Below, piece by piece: positions 25,034 to 34,002 of a DNA stretch of 49,349 nt; position 1 is the first letter of the stretch; the number at the start of each line of letters is the position of its first letter. Made by a program: the position numbers and the translations under genes. The stretch is from CAYLXN01 sp964388235. GTDB lineage: Bacteria; Patescibacteriota; Saccharimonadia; Saccharimonadales; Saccharimonadaceae. The notes below the pieces were generated by a model that saw only the letters and a list, made by a program, of their open reading frames with translations, was not told the origin of the DNA and ran no database searches. The stretch lies in contig CAYLXN010000004.1 in NCBI GenBank assembly GCA_964388235.1, forward strand, positions 1-49,349, written 5' to 3'.

Positions 25034-26218
25034 ATGAACAAAAAAAGAATCGGCCAGTTACTGATTTCAATCATAATTATAATTACTTTAAGTTTCGCAA
25101 CCAGCCTTTTCTTGTCTCGCTCGGTCAATAAAAATTCAGAAGTTAAAAACCAACCACTAGTCTCGGCGCCAAAGCCAACTATCGCCTCAATTCAAACCAA
25201 ACTGCTCTTTACTGGCAATGTTTATTGGGGCCGCTACATCAACGACTGGTCGATGGCCAGCGAACTGAAATTTAAATATCCTTTTTCGCGACTTGATGAA
25301 TTCAAGCGCCAAGATTACAACGCCTGGATTGGCGGGCTGGAGTGCCCACTGGTTCCTGACTTGAATTTGACTTCAGCCCAAGAAGAAGGGTCGCTGAGCT
25401 TCAATTGTCGCCCTGAATACTTACCAGAAGCTAAAAAATACTTCACCGCTTTTAGTCTGTCAAACAACCACACCGACAACCAAGGCGCCGATGGTTTTGA
25501 GACCACCAAACAGCAGTTAAAGGCTCAACAAATTCAGTATTTTGGTCATTATGACCCGCGCGAGACTACTGAAGCCTGCGAAATTTTATCAATTCCAGTC
25601 AGCGTCAAATTTTCTGATAGCTCAACCAAAGATGGTCGCCTGCCGATGGCTTTTTGCGGTTACCACGGCGTATTTCGGATTCCACCGCAAGAATCGGTTG
25701 ATGAGATTAAGAAGTTCGCTAATTTAATGCCAACTTTTGCTTTTCCGCACATGGGCGCTGAATACAAACCCGCTCCCGACGAAATCAAAACCAGTCTTCA
25801 TCGATCGCTGATTGACGCTGGCGCCGATGCGGTGATTGGCGATCACCCGCATTGGATTCAAAACACCGAAAGCTACAAAGGCAAATTGATTGTTCACTCG
25901 ATGGGTAATTTCATGTTCGACCAACAATTTAACGCCGAAGTCACCCGCTCGGCCGCCATCAAACTCGACTTGTCGATTGATCAGCCAGCCAATATCGACA
26001 AATGGCTCGAGATCGGCCAGCAGTGTCAAACTTTCAAAGATAATTGCCTAGAATTAATCACCGCCAGCCAATTAGAAAAAATCCCCTTAAAGTGGCAATT
26101 CGATTTTATCGGCACCACCAATCAGAATCGCTTAACCCGACCAGCCGACGCCGCTCAAACCGCTCAAATCCGCCAGCGACTCAACTGGGATCAAACTCTC
26201 AGCCAGTTAAAATACTAA
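25034..26218 (+). CDS. CapA family metallophosphatase-like protein
   Basis: 394 aa. An N-terminal membrane helix (about 8-28) is followed by a PGA_cap/CapA domain with a calcineurin-like fold: LLFTGNVYWGR (replacing the usual TGD), GGLECPL, SLSNNHTDNQG, FPHMGAEYKPAP, IGDHPHWIQ and HSMGNFMFDQ. Family members act in poly-gamma-glutamate synthesis or, more often, in unknown envelope roles. No other pgs/cap genes are nearby, so capsule synthesis cannot be claimed. It is convergent with the NUDIX gene, with one base between stops. Confidence 0.82.
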   Translation: MNKKRIGQLLISIIIIITLSFATSLFLSRSVNKNSEVKNQPLVSAPKPTIASIQTKLLFTGNVYWGRYINDWSMASELKFKYPFSRLDEFKRQDYNAWIGGLECPLVPDLNLTSAQEEGSLSFNCRPEYLPEAKKYFTAFSLSNNHTDNQGADGFETTKQQLKAQQIQYFGHYDPRETTEACEILSIPVSVKFSDSSTKDGRLPMAFCGYHGVFRIPPQESVDEIKKFANLMPTFAFPHMGAEYKPAPDEIKTSLHRSLIDAGADAVIGDHPHWIQNTESYKGKLIVHSMGNFMFDQQFNAEVTRSAAIKLDLSIDQPANIDKWLEIGQQCQTFKDNCLELITASQLEKIPLKWQFDFIGTTNQNRLTRPADAAQTAQIRQRLNWDQTLSQLKY

Positions 26219-26219
26219 T

Positions 26220-26711
26220 TTACTTAATTTCAACCAAATCAGTAAAATCAGCATAGCCAGTTTCACCGCGCGCCCAAGCCACAACCGCCCACGACATCGT
26301 ATTTTTAGGGGCAGCCAAAATTTCATCTTTGGTCACTAGTTGGTACTGATCAATTTCATCAGTGCCTAACTGGATATCGTTGACTACTGACGGGTCAATT
26401 TCAGCCTGAAAAATAAAGTGATGCGACTTATAGTCTAGCTTATTGGCAATCGCCACAAATTGAAACCGCAATAACTCTGGATTAATCTTCAAACCAACCT
26501 CTTCCCAAGCCTCGCGAACCGCCCCTTCAAGCGGCGTTTCATCCTGCTCAACCACACCACCAGGAAAAGTCCAGTAACTTTTGATGTGATCTTTCACAAT
26601 AATAACTCGATCGTTGCCAACTACTAGCGCCAAACTCGCGCCACCAATGTGTTTTGCCAGCCCATCAACCCACTCCCGCTCAGGCAGTGGATAACTTTTT
26701 CTACTTGGCAT
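26220..26711 (-). CDS. NUDIX hydrolase
   Basis: 163 aa with a complete NUDIX box, GGVVEQDETPLEGAVREAWEEVGL, which binds the metal and hydrolyses nucleoside-diphosphate-linked substrates. The substrate is not deducible. The start overlaps the 3' end of rny by 11 nt, so it is the distal gene of the rny operon. Confidence 0.88.
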   Translation of the reverse strand: MPSRKSYPLPEREWVDGLAKHIGGASLALVVGNDRVIIVKDHIKSYWTFPGGVVEQDETPLEGAVREAWEEVGLKINPELLRFQFVAIANKLDYKSHHFIFQAEIDPSVVNDIQLGTDEIDQYQLVTKDEILAAPKNTMSWAVVAWARGETGYADFTDLVEIK

Positions 26712-28209
26712 ATTCTTCAGCTCGGGTTTCGCGGATTACATTAACCTTGACTACGCCAGGATACTGCATAGTACTTTCGATTTTAATCGCGATATCACGA
26801 GCCAATTTGATTGCCGATAAGTCATCGATCTTTTCAGGGTGAACAAAGACTCTTAATTCACGCCCAGCTGAGATGGCGTAGGCCTTTTCAATTCCCTCAA
26901 ATGCCATTGCTACATTTTCTAAATCACGCATTCGCTCAATAAAATTCTCACTGGAAACATTGCGCGCACCTGGTCGAGCCGCACTAACCGCATCCACAAC
27001 CCGAACGATCAACGCTTCTGGTGTCGTAGCTTCAATATCTTCATGATGAGCCTCCATAGCGTGAGTAATTTCTGGACTCATGCCATATTTTTGAGCCAAC
27101 TCAGCCCCAATCACATGATGTTTGCCCTCAATTTTATGAGTCACAGCTTTACCGATATCATGAAACAAAGCCGCCGTTTTAGCAACTTTAACATCAGCTC
27201 CAATCTCTTCAGCAATCTGGGCTGCCAATTGCGACATTTCAACCGAATGTTTCAGCACATTTTGACCGTAAGAAGTCCGGTATTTGAGCTCACCCAGCAA
27301 ATGCAGTAGTTCTTTCGGCATCCCCACCAAGCCAACTTCACGCGCCGCATCTTCACCAGCTCGCTTAATTTCTTTATCAATTTCCTTGGTCGCCTTCTGA
27401 ACCACTTCCTCAATTCTAGAAGGGTTAATTCGACCGTCTTTCATCAAAATTTCCAAACTCAAACGAGCCACTTGACGCCGAACTGGATCAAACGAACTCA
27501 ACACCACCATACCTGGAGTTTCGTCAACCAAGATATCAACACCTGTCAGCCTTTGCAACGCCTGAATGTTACGGCCCTCTTTACCGATAATTCGCCCCTT
27601 CATCTCATCGTCTGGCAACTCAAGCGAAGTTACTGTTCGCTCGGCCGTGACCTCTGAACTCATCCGCTCCATCGCCCCCAGCAAAATCATCTGCGAACGA
27701 TCTTCAGCGTCGTTGACTGCCTCATATTGCAGCTTGGAAATCAATCCAGTCATGTCATCTTTAACCGTTCGCTCTGTCATTTCTAACAATTTCGCCTCAG
27801 CCTGTTTCTTGGATAATTTCGAAATCTCTTCCAACCTCTTAGCTTGGCGCTCTTTTATATCTAAAATATCTTTTTTCAAAGAATCCAATTCTTCGCCCTG
27901 AGCACGCAAATTATCCAACCGCGAATCTATTTGAGTTGAACGTTTGTCCAAATTAGCCTCGCGCTCGATCAATCGATCCTCAGTCTTTTGAGACTCTTTA
28001 CGGCGGTCGGTTTCTTCTTTTTTAGCTTCGTTAACTATTTTTTCGGCTTCTTTTTTAGCCTCTGAAGTTATTTTTTCTGCTTGCTCCTCAGCTCTGTTGG
28101 TCGCTGACTCGATATCGATTTCTTGCTTTTTGATGCGGCTTTGCATAAACAAATACATCAAACCTACGCCAATCAGTAATCCGATCATGACGGGTAATAT
28201 CATTTCCAT
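26701..28209 (-). CDS. rny: Ribonuclease Y
   Basis: A 502-aa membrane-anchored endoribonuclease that starts mRNA decay. Order: an N-terminal helix (residues 4-20), a long charged coiled coil (about 25-160), a KH domain with GRIIGKEGRNIQALQ, then an HD domain with ALFHDIGKA and MEAHHEDI. Length is normal. AAAGGAAA precedes the ATG. Its presence fits a Gram-positive-like decay machinery without RNase E. Confidence 0.95.
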   Translation of the reverse strand: MEMILPVMIGLLIGVGLMYLFMQSRIKKQEIDIESATNRAEEQAEKITSEAKKEAEKIVNEAKKEETDRRKESQKTEDRLIEREANLDKRSTQIDSRLDNLRAQGEELDSLKKDILDIKERQAKRLEEISKLSKKQAEAKLLEMTERTVKDDMTGLISKLQYEAVNDAEDRSQMILLGAMERMSSEVTAERTVTSLELPDDEMKGRIIGKEGRNIQALQRLTGVDILVDETPGMVVLSSFDPVRRQVARLSLEILMKDGRINPSRIEEVVQKATKEIDKEIKRAGEDAAREVGLVGMPKELLHLLGELKYRTSYGQNVLKHSVEMSQLAAQIAEEIGADVKVAKTAALFHDIGKAVTHKIEGKHHVIGAELAQKYGMSPEITHAMEAHHEDIEATTPEALIVRVVDAVSAARPGARNVSSENFIERMRDLENVAMAFEGIEKAYAISAGRELRVFVHPEKIDDLSAIKLARDIAIKIESTMQYPGVVKVNVIRETRAEEYAK

Positions 28210-28264
28210 AAATTTTCCTTTCTATCAAAATTGTAAATCCAAAAGACTAAACTAGTCCACTTCT

Positions 28265-28270
28265 AGTATA
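28265..28270 (-). promoter_or_regulatory. Candidate -10 box of rny
   Basis: TATACT on the minus strand; the predicted start near 28258 gives a leader of about 50 nt with a Shine-Dalgarno. It lies just past the tsaB stop. Confidence 0.4.
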
Positions 28271-28294
28271 CAGCCTTTTTATTAAAAATTGAAG

Positions 28295-28699
28295 TTATTT
28301 CCGAGGTTTGGTGATTTTAGGCGACCGAACATAAATTGGCTTTACTAGTTGATCGTCTTGTCCGCTCGCTAATCTTTTTTGCCCCTCCTCTAGCCAGGTT
28401 AGACCATCTTGCCCAACAATCGGCACCTTCAAACTATCCGCCAAGCTATTAGCTACTGTTATGCCAATCCTAAGTCCTGTATAGCTCCCCGGACCACGAA
28501 AAACCACAATACCAGATACATCATCCCAATCATAATTGAGGCTGCCTAAGCTTTGTTTAAGAAACTTTAACAGACCTCTAGCTAATTCTCGACCAGCTGT
28601 CCATTTGAATTCATGCGTCTGATGATTATCGATCAGCCACAACCAACAATCATCATCACCCGTTTTTAATGCTAAAATCACTCCGTTACTGGCTGACAT
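28295..28699 (-). CDS. tsaB: TsaB-like t6A biosynthesis protein, short form
   Basis: 134 aa, homologous to the N-terminal lobe of TsaB, which scaffolds TsaD for threonylcarbamoyl-adenosine at position 37 of ANN-decoding tRNAs. The motif GIVVFRGPGSYTGLRIGITVANSLAD is visible in part as GPGSYTGLRIG. Usual TsaB is around 220-230 aa, so the second lobe is missing. The frame shows no sign of a recent break. It overlaps tsaE by 14 nt, and the pairing supports the call. Confidence 0.85.
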   Translation of the reverse strand: MSASNGVILALKTGDDDCWLWLIDNHQTHEFKWTAGRELARGLLKFLKQSLGSLNYDWDDVSGIVVFRGPGSYTGLRIGITVANSLADSLKVPIVGQDGLTWLEEGQKRLASGQDDQLVKPIYVRSPKITKPRK

Positions 28700-29099
28700 T
28701 TATCATCCTTCCGTTCTGTGTATAACTTATTTCAACCCTAGCCCGCTCTGATGGTAAAACATTAACGATTGAATCTGCCCACTCAATAACCACCAAAACT
28801 TGCGAATCTTCCAAATCTTCGGCCAACTGCTCCTGAACCGACCAAACGTCATCCAAGCGATAAAAATCATAGTGCGATAAAACTTTTTCATCTGGTAATT
28901 GATAGCGATTGTTTAGACTAAAACTCGGACTGCTCACCACTCCATCGTAGCCTAACTGCTTTGCTAACCCCTTAACCAACGTCGTTTTGCCTGCGCCAAC
29001 ATCTCCCGTCAGCTCCAAACAATTATACTGCTTAAATAAATCCGCTAGTTTTCCACCAAAATCGATCATTTCCTGCTCAGAATTGAGTTCCGTTTTCAT
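28686..29099 (-). CDS. tsaE: tRNA t6A biosynthesis ATPase TsaE
   Basis: 137 aa. Walker A GDVGAGKTTLVKGL, then SSPSFSLNNRY, HYDFYRL and VVIEWADS, all standard for TsaE. It drives the turnover of the TsaBD complex. A TATAAT (29107-29112) inside the end of comEC places transcription on or one base before its ATG, so tsaE-tsaB can be expressed apart from the upstream genes. Confidence 0.93.
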   Translation of the reverse strand: MKTELNSEQEMIDFGGKLADLFKQYNCLELTGDVGAGKTTLVKGLAKQLGYDGVVSSPSFSLNNRYQLPDEKVLSHYDFYRLDDVWSVQEQLAEDLEDSQVLVVIEWADSIVNVLPSERARVEISYTQNGRMINVSQ

Positions 29100-29106
29100 A
29101 ATTATA

Positions 29107-29112
29107 ATTATA
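29107..29112 (-). promoter_or_regulatory. -10 box of tsaE-tsaB (near leaderless)
   Basis: TATAAT on the minus strand, 7 nt before ATG 29099, overlapping the comEC stop. Confidence 0.55.
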
Positions 29113-30586
29113 GCACTTCAGCTGAATCTAGCCGAGCCTGTCGGATGTTTAACCAATTCATAAAGATTAAAATCAGACCAAAGATCAGATAGAAAATAAC
29201 TGCGAATTTAAAATCAATCGTCTGACCAACACTGGCTAGCGGCACTTCCGCCAATAAATCCACCACTTTCGTCATGTAAATAATAATCAAATTAATGGGT
29301 GTTGCAATCAAGCTAGTAAGCGGCGCAAAAATCAACTGAAAAATAATAATCAACACCCCTAGCAACATCAACAGAGGCACAAATGGAGCTACTAACAAGT
29401 TGGCAAGTGGCGCAACCAACGAAATTCGTCCAAAAAACAACATACTAATCGGCAGAACCGCTAATTGGGCTGAAATTGAAGTTAGGACAATTGACCTGAT
29501 AAAACCAGTCTGCTCGTCTCCGTAGAAAAACTGACTGAAGATCGGCGCAACGATTAGCACCCCGAAAAACGATAAAAACGACAGCCACCAAGCCGCATCG
29601 CCCCATAAATACAACGGATTAATCAATAGAGAAATTCCAGCCACCAACATCAGCAATTTCAAAGCCTGAAATTGCCGGCCATAATACCAAGCCACAGTCG
29701 ATAACAACACCACCAGACCAGCTCGAACCATACTTGCCGAAAAACCAGTCATCAAGATAAAAATTAGCGAGCAAAGCAGCCCACCGATTACGGCCGCTTT
29801 TCTCGATTTTTTGGCTAAATTCGTCTTCACAAAACCAGCAATCGTAGTCAAATGAAAACCGCTAGCAACCAACAAGTGAATTAAGCCTGTTGTTGTGAAA
29901 TTATCAACAGTTTTCTGAGTAAACATTCGCCGCTTACCCAACAAAAAAGCTTCGACTAAGTGCGCTGACTGCTCAGGCAAGGCCAACTCAATCTGATCAA
30001 CCAAAAAATCCCTCCAAGTAACACCAATGTCTGTACCAGCAGAGGCGCTGACTATTCTGGCGTTTGGCATACTAGCCACATAACCACCGATACCCGAATC
30101 TAGCTTGCCGCTCAGTTTAATTTTGTCACCTCGCCGCAAATGATCAGTCGAGTCTCGAGTCATAGCCAAAACCGAGCCAGCGAGCTCATGAGTACCTAAT
30201 TTGATTTTGTGTAACCTGATGACTTCAGCTCCGGTTTTACTCTTGCTAATATCATCCTGAATTTGCCCAGTTAAAGATAGATTTTTTCCTTGCAAAGCCC
30301 GAAATGCCTTGACGTCAACCTGAGATTTAGACCCTACTTGCCAGCCAGTCAGCAAAGAAAATAGCAAAACCACAACGGCTAGACTTAAAAAATTAAACTT
30401 AAAAATAATTATAAAAACTACTGCCAAGATCGCCAAAGTCAACCATACACTCCAATCCAAAGTTAGCAACTTTGTCCCTGATAAATACACACCTGCCGCA
30501 ATCCCAAAACCAAAAACAACCAGCAACCACGAAAAATGTGGTTCTGCTAAAAACCATTGACGGGACGACCGAGCATCATCATTCAT
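29108..30586 (-). CDS. comEC: ComEC/Rec2 family DNA uptake channel
   Basis: 492 aa with many helices. N-terminal helices precede an OB-like soluble section (LSLTGQIQDDIS). The competence domain follows, with the family's AFLLGKRR and GLIHLLVASGFHLTTIAGF. It would carry single-stranded DNA across the membrane during transformation. The C-terminal metallo-beta-lactamase domain of longer ComEC proteins is absent. The five prepilins in this window give the complementary DNA-capturing fibre. It follows a small membrane protein by 10 nt. Confidence 0.88.
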   Translation of the reverse strand: MNDDARSSRQWFLAEPHFSWLLVVFGFGIAAGVYLSGTKLLTLDWSVWLTLAILAVVFIIIFKFNFLSLAVVVLLFSLLTGWQVGSKSQVDVKAFRALQGKNLSLTGQIQDDISKSKTGAEVIRLHKIKLGTHELAGSVLAMTRDSTDHLRRGDKIKLSGKLDSGIGGYVASMPNARIVSASAGTDIGVTWRDFLVDQIELALPEQSAHLVEAFLLGKRRMFTQKTVDNFTTTGLIHLLVASGFHLTTIAGFVKTNLAKKSRKAAVIGGLLCSLIFILMTGFSASMVRAGLVVLLSTVAWYYGRQFQALKLLMLVAGISLLINPLYLWGDAAWWLSFLSFFGVLIVAPIFSQFFYGDEQTGFIRSIVLTSISAQLAVLPISMLFFGRISLVAPLANLLVAPFVPLLMLLGVLIIIFQLIFAPLTSLIATPINLIIIYMTKVVDLLAEVPLASVGQTIDFKFAVIFYLIFGLILIFMNWLNIRQARLDSAEVL

Positions 30587-30596
30587 GGTTTATATT

Positions 30597-30908
30597 TTAG
30601 TAAATTGGGCGGGCGAACTCAACAGTCGATTCTTTTTCTGGCAATTTGATACCTTCACCTAGACTTTTAGGATCTAGGTCATTATTTAGGATTTTCCAAA
30701 AAATAAACATCGCAAATAACATTGCTGCCAAAATAAAAATTCCAAAAATTAGAGTGCCTTTAGGATTGTACGACCGATAACTACCGCCTCTGAAGTTATT
30801 GTCCGCAGGCGCCGACTCAATTGGCCTAGCGTTTTGAGGCGAGCTAGTTGCTGAGCCTGTCTTCGGAGTAGGATTATCTGACAATGAAGGCGGCGTAAAA
30901 TCGACCAT
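30597..30908 (-). CDS. Single-helix membrane protein of unknown function
   Basis: 103 aa: a Pro/Ser/Asn-rich, disordered-looking N-terminus (about 50 residues), one helix (LIFGIFILAAMLFAMFIFW) and a short charged tail. The start abuts the stop of the preceding gene (TAA then ATG), so both are co-transcribed ahead of comEC. No family was recognised. It could be an accessory to the membrane genes around it. Confidence 0.65.
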   Translation of the reverse strand: MVDFTPPSLSDNPTPKTGSATSSPQNARPIESAPADNNFRGGSYRSYNPKGTLIFGIFILAAMLFAMFIFWKILNNDLDPKSLGEGIKLPEKESTVEFARPIY

Positions 30909-31358
30909 TTAGCTGTCTTTCTTGCTAGCCAAAAATGAAGCCAACCCAAAGCCAGCAATGATTGAAAACATTATTGATTTAAACTGGATCAATAAGCCAT
31001 CAATTATCAAGGACAGTCCATCGACTCTGAACACTACCGCAATGCTTTCTCTCAACAAATAAATCAAAGCTAAGCCAAGAAACAGCGATCCAACTAGAGA
31101 CTTCGACAAAGAACTGCCTCCAGGTGAAGCAAAAACAGCCCAACTAGCTAGCCCCAAAACCAGCACCATTTCGATCAAAGCTTGAATCAATTCAACCGAC
31201 ACTCCATTAACTAATTTGCTTATTGCCTCTGAAAGCTGTGGGCTCCACAAAGAAACAACCGAGCTAGCGACAATCGCCACCATAATTGGTATACCAAGAT
31301 TTTTTCTTGAAACACTGGCTAAGATTACCGCAACTAATAAAATTATAATGTAAACCAT
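30909..31358 (-). CDS. Multi-helix membrane protein (CvpA-like layout)
   Basis: 149 aa with four hydrophobic segments separated by short loops, reminiscent of CvpA/colicin V production-type proteins. No diagnostic motif is seen, so the name is only a layout comparison. First gene of a run that continues through the 103-aa protein and comEC. Confidence 0.6.
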   Translation of the reverse strand: MVYIIILLVAVILASVSRKNLGIPIMVAIVASSVVSLWSPQLSEAISKLVNGVSVELIQALIEMVLVLGLASWAVFASPGGSSLSKSLVGSLFLGLALIYLLRESIAVVFRVDGLSLIIDGLLIQFKSIMFSIIAGFGLASFLASKKDS

Positions 31359-31368
31359 GCTTATGGTT

Positions 31369-31374
31369 ATTATA
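31369..31374 (-). promoter_or_regulatory. -10 box of the membrane protein-comEC operon
   Basis: TATAAT on the minus strand, 10 nt before ATG 31358, so the leader is about 4 nt at most. Confidence 0.5.
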
Positions 31375-31402
31375 GCAGACTTATAACCAAAAAGTAAACA
31401 AA

Positions 31403-32314
31403 TTAAGCACCAATTCGGTCTTTTTTGGAGCCATGTTTGACACTGCGTTCGGCGTGTTCAATAATTTTTAACGCTATATTGCGTTTGGTGACTTTTTCAA
31501 TCCCAAAACCAGGCGAGGCATTTACTTCAAGCACCAGAGGCCCTTGATCAGATCGCATCAGATCGACCCCAGCCACACTTAAGCCCATAGCTTTAGCAGC
31601 CTTTACTGCCATGCGACGTTCTTCAGGGGTTAATTTTATAACCGTCCCTAGGCCTCCCTTGTGTAAGTTAGACCGAAAATCATCATCCAAACTCTGTCGC
31701 TGCATGCTCGCCACCACTCGTCCACCAACCACGAAAGCCCTGATATCCGTACCAGCCGATTCCTTGATAAACTCTTGCAGTAAAATATTCGTGCCGTCAG
31801 AATTAGTCAGATAAAACGCCTGCAACACCGACTTGGCAGCTTTTTTAGTTTCCGCCAACACTACGCCGTTGCCGTGCGTGCCTCTGGCTAACTTAATAAT
31901 CACTGGCGTGCCGCCCAACTGCTCGAGCAAATTGTCGATGTCAGTAGTGTTCCTCGAAACCACAGTCTTAGGAATTGCCACTCCGTCTTTTGCCAAAAGC
32001 TGCATCGAGCGCAACTTATCTCGGGCCCGAGTGATCGCAATCGAGCGCGAAACTGTATAATTACCTTGCATCTCCAATTGACGCAAAATAGTTGTGCCAT
32101 ACTTGGTCATATTAGAAGCGATCCGAGGGATAATTACATCAAATTTCTCCAGAGGCTCGCCTTTATAAAAAACTTTGTTATTCTTTTTCTCAATCGAAAC
32201 ATAACAATTTTTGTATTTGATTATTCTGACTTTGTGGTCTCGCTTTTGAGCCTCCTCCTTGAGGCGCTTGGTTGAATAATTGGCATTGCCATTGGATAAA
32301 ATTGCAATTTTCAT
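31403..32314 (-). CDS. rimK: RimK family ATP-grasp glutamate ligase
   Basis: 303 aa, aligning by eye along the whole length of E. coli RimK, which adds glutamates to the C-terminus of ribosomal protein S6. It shares MKIAILS, FDVIIPRIASNMTKYGT, ARDKLRSMQLLAKDG, KLARGTHGNGVVLAET, QEFIKE, DFRSNLHKGG, AGVDLMRS and VLEVNASPG. ATP- and Mg-binding residues are intact. Its ATG overlaps the RimB-like stop as ATGA, so the two are coupled. A basic C-terminal tail (RSVKHGSKKDR) is present. Confidence 0.9.
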   Translation of the reverse strand: MKIAILSNGNANYSTKRLKEEAQKRDHKVRIIKYKNCYVSIEKKNNKVFYKGEPLEKFDVIIPRIASNMTKYGTTILRQLEMQGNYTVSRSIAITRARDKLRSMQLLAKDGVAIPKTVVSRNTTDIDNLLEQLGGTPVIIKLARGTHGNGVVLAETKKAAKSVLQAFYLTNSDGTNILLQEFIKESAGTDIRAFVVGGRVVASMQRQSLDDDFRSNLHKGGLGTVIKLTPEERRMAVKAAKAMGLSVAGVDLMRSDQGPLVLEVNASPGFGIEKVTKRNIALKIIEHAERSVKHGSKKDRIGA

Positions 32315-32847
32315 GGTTTTTTAACTCCTTTCTTTTTTGGCTTCGGCTTGGTTTTTTTATTAATCTTGCTATATTTTTTGAAAAAGGCTACTGGATCTTT
32401 TTCAAACTCAGTATTGTAACGTCGACTTTTGGCCTTTTTTGACCGGACAACACTTTGACCTGGATCGACCAAAAATCTACCTTGAAGAGTTCTTCGACCA
32501 ATTAATACCGGAAATTCATGCTTAGACCGATCCGACAATCCAAACAATGTCTTCACCCTCCTACCATTAATTTTGATAGAAAAATGAGTGCGAAACTTCA
32601 TAACCTTATGGCCGGATGCACTAGTTACCATTGCAACCGAATAATCAGTGCGCCGAAAAATCTTACCATTGTAGTACGGAGAGCCCTTACCGAATAAAGC
32701 AAAGGTTAGTACGCCTTCGTCATCAACTCGGATTTTACTCGCCCAAACTGACGAGCCGTCGGCGCCAGTGTCGATTTTTGCTGGCACGCCAACTGCTCGC
32801 TTACCAAAATCAACCCGCACATTGCGCCCAATAATAAATTTACTCAT
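32311..32847 (-). CDS. RimB-like retropepsin-type protease (ATP-dependent zinc protease family)
   Basis: 178 aa of the PF05618 type. It has the aspartyl-protease-like motif KIDTGADGSSVWAS (Asp26-Thr-Gly-Ala), a mid-domain FSIKINGR and the closing FPVLIGRRTLQGRFLVDPG. In Pseudomonas RimABK, RimB trims the glutamate tails made by RimK; that role is inferred here from the coupled rimK. The extreme C-terminus is very basic (KINKKTKPKPKKKGVKK), which might bind RNA or the ribosome. Start ATG 32847, about 8 nt from the predicted transcript start. Confidence 0.85.
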   Translation of the reverse strand: MSKFIIGRNVRVDFGKRAVGVPAKIDTGADGSSVWASKIRVDDEGVLTFALFGKGSPYYNGKIFRRTDYSVAMVTSASGHKVMKFRTHFSIKINGRRVKTLFGLSDRSKHEFPVLIGRRTLQGRFLVDPGQSVVRSKKAKSRRYNTEFEKDPVAFFKKYSKINKKTKPKPKKKGVKKP

Positions 32848-32861
32848 CAAATAAACCCTCG

Positions 32862-32867
32862 ATTATA
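32862..32867 (-). promoter_or_regulatory. -10 box of rimB-rimK
   Basis: TATAAT on the minus strand; predicted start about 32855, leader about 8 nt. Confidence 0.5.
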
Positions 32868-32913
32868 TTTTTATAAACCTTACTTTTCCGATCAAAAACT
32901 GCAAAAACAGACC

Positions 32914-33849
32914 TCATTGCTTTCTTTTATCACTTTTTGATAATTCTTCCATATGATCTAGTAGAATCTTAACTTTTAGAGGAATTTCTGCACCAAATCC
33001 AATATGCGGAGTTTTATTTACTTCCAGAATATATGGTAAGTTAGTATCGGCATTAAACATTAGATCAACTCCTGCAAAAGAACTACGACCTAATGACTTA
33101 GCTGCGCCTAGTACCATTGCTTGAGCTTCATTACTAATACAATCCAAGGCAACCTGCCGACCAGAAGCTCCAGCGGAAGTGTTATTTAGGTGCGTATCGG
33201 ACTTGCTGTCTCTTTGCCTTTCCAATACAAGCTTTATTTCACCGCCGAATACAAGACATCGGTAGTCTCGATCGTTAGGAATAAATTCCTGAACCACAAA
33301 CTCCAGCTGCTTGTTGGATTCATCTAACAAAATATTTCTTAGCTGCTGGTAATTTTTAACCAAATAATTATGCCTACCGCCCCAACCACCAGCAGCCTTT
33401 ACTATTAGCGGAAACGAAATAGGAGGTTGTTTCTTGAATATCTTTTTTAGTTGTTTGTTACTAGAAATAATAGTATGAGGCAACCGAATATTTTTATTAG
33501 CCATCGTAGCTAATTCCCCTATTTTATTAAAGGGCATAATCTTAGCCATCTCTTGACTAAAGTATGGAGTACCTAAAGAATCTAAATATCTCGTGGTAGC
33601 CAGTGCCTGTTGCTGAGCCCTCCTCCATGACTCAAAGTAGACAACATCAAAAAAACTCAAATTCTCGCCTGTTATTGACTCGACAACGTTTAATTGATTA
33701 TTTTTTATTTCAATAATCATTTCCCTTAGAGATCCACGATATAAGTTCAAGTCGCGATCAGTATTAGCATCGCTAAACAGTCTAAACATTTTTTCAATAT
33801 AGGCATTCTCATCACCCATAAACAACACCAGACCATTATTAGACTTCAT
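32914..33849 (-). CDS. RimK-like ATP-grasp ligase B
   Basis: 311 aa. The pre-ATP-grasp half is divergent. The ATP-grasp half has FPLIVKAAGGWGGRHNYL, VVQEFIPNDRDYRCLVFGGE, ERQRDSK, THLNNTSAGA, AGVDLMF and the Mg site YILEVNKTPH. It and ligase C share FIPNDRD and THLNNTS, and both differ from RimK in that acceptor-site loop, so they should use another substrate. Shine-Dalgarno AAAGGAG. Such enzymes join amino acids to peptides or proteins; the acceptor is unknown. RiPP-maturation ligases are related, but no precursor peptide gene is seen beside it. Confidence 0.8.
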   Translation of the reverse strand: MKSNNGLVLFMGDENAYIEKMFRLFSDANTDRDLNLYRGSLREMIIEIKNNQLNVVESITGENLSFFDVVYFESWRRAQQQALATTRYLDSLGTPYFSQEMAKIMPFNKIGELATMANKNIRLPHTIISSNKQLKKIFKKQPPISFPLIVKAAGGWGGRHNYLVKNYQQLRNILLDESNKQLEFVVQEFIPNDRDYRCLVFGGEIKLVLERQRDSKSDTHLNNTSAGASGRQVALDCISNEAQAMVLGAAKSLGRSSFAGVDLMFNADTNLPYILEVNKTPHIGFGAEIPLKVKILLDHMEELSKSDKRKQ

Positions 33850-33887
33850 GAAACTCCTTTCTATTCTGTTTTTCTTACTTTTTCACA

Positions 33888-33915
33888 ATTATATAATATT
33901 TGCTAAAAAAATCAA
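33888..33915 (-). promoter_or_regulatory. Promoter of ATP-grasp ligase B
   Basis: Minus strand TTGATT (33910-33915), 16-bp spacer, TATAAT (33888-33893). The predicted start near 33881 leaves a 32-nt leader with AAAGGAG. Confidence 0.6.
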
Positions 33916-34002
33916 TATATGGTGGTATAGAATCTTACTGACATTAAGCACCGCTGAGGTACTGCTAGCCCAAATTGCTTTTGCCTAATAGCTTAAAATC
34001 TA

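Noticed and set aside
25034..26218. Poly-gamma-glutamate capsule synthesis
   Set aside because: Only a CapA-like protein is present; no PgsB/CapB ligase or CapC is nearby, and CapA-domain proteins are common without capsules.
33940..33970. Imperfect inverted repeat between the two ATP-grasp genes
   Set aside because: Arms (AGCACC / GGT-ACT-GCT) need a 3-nt bulge and no T tract follows on the minus strand.
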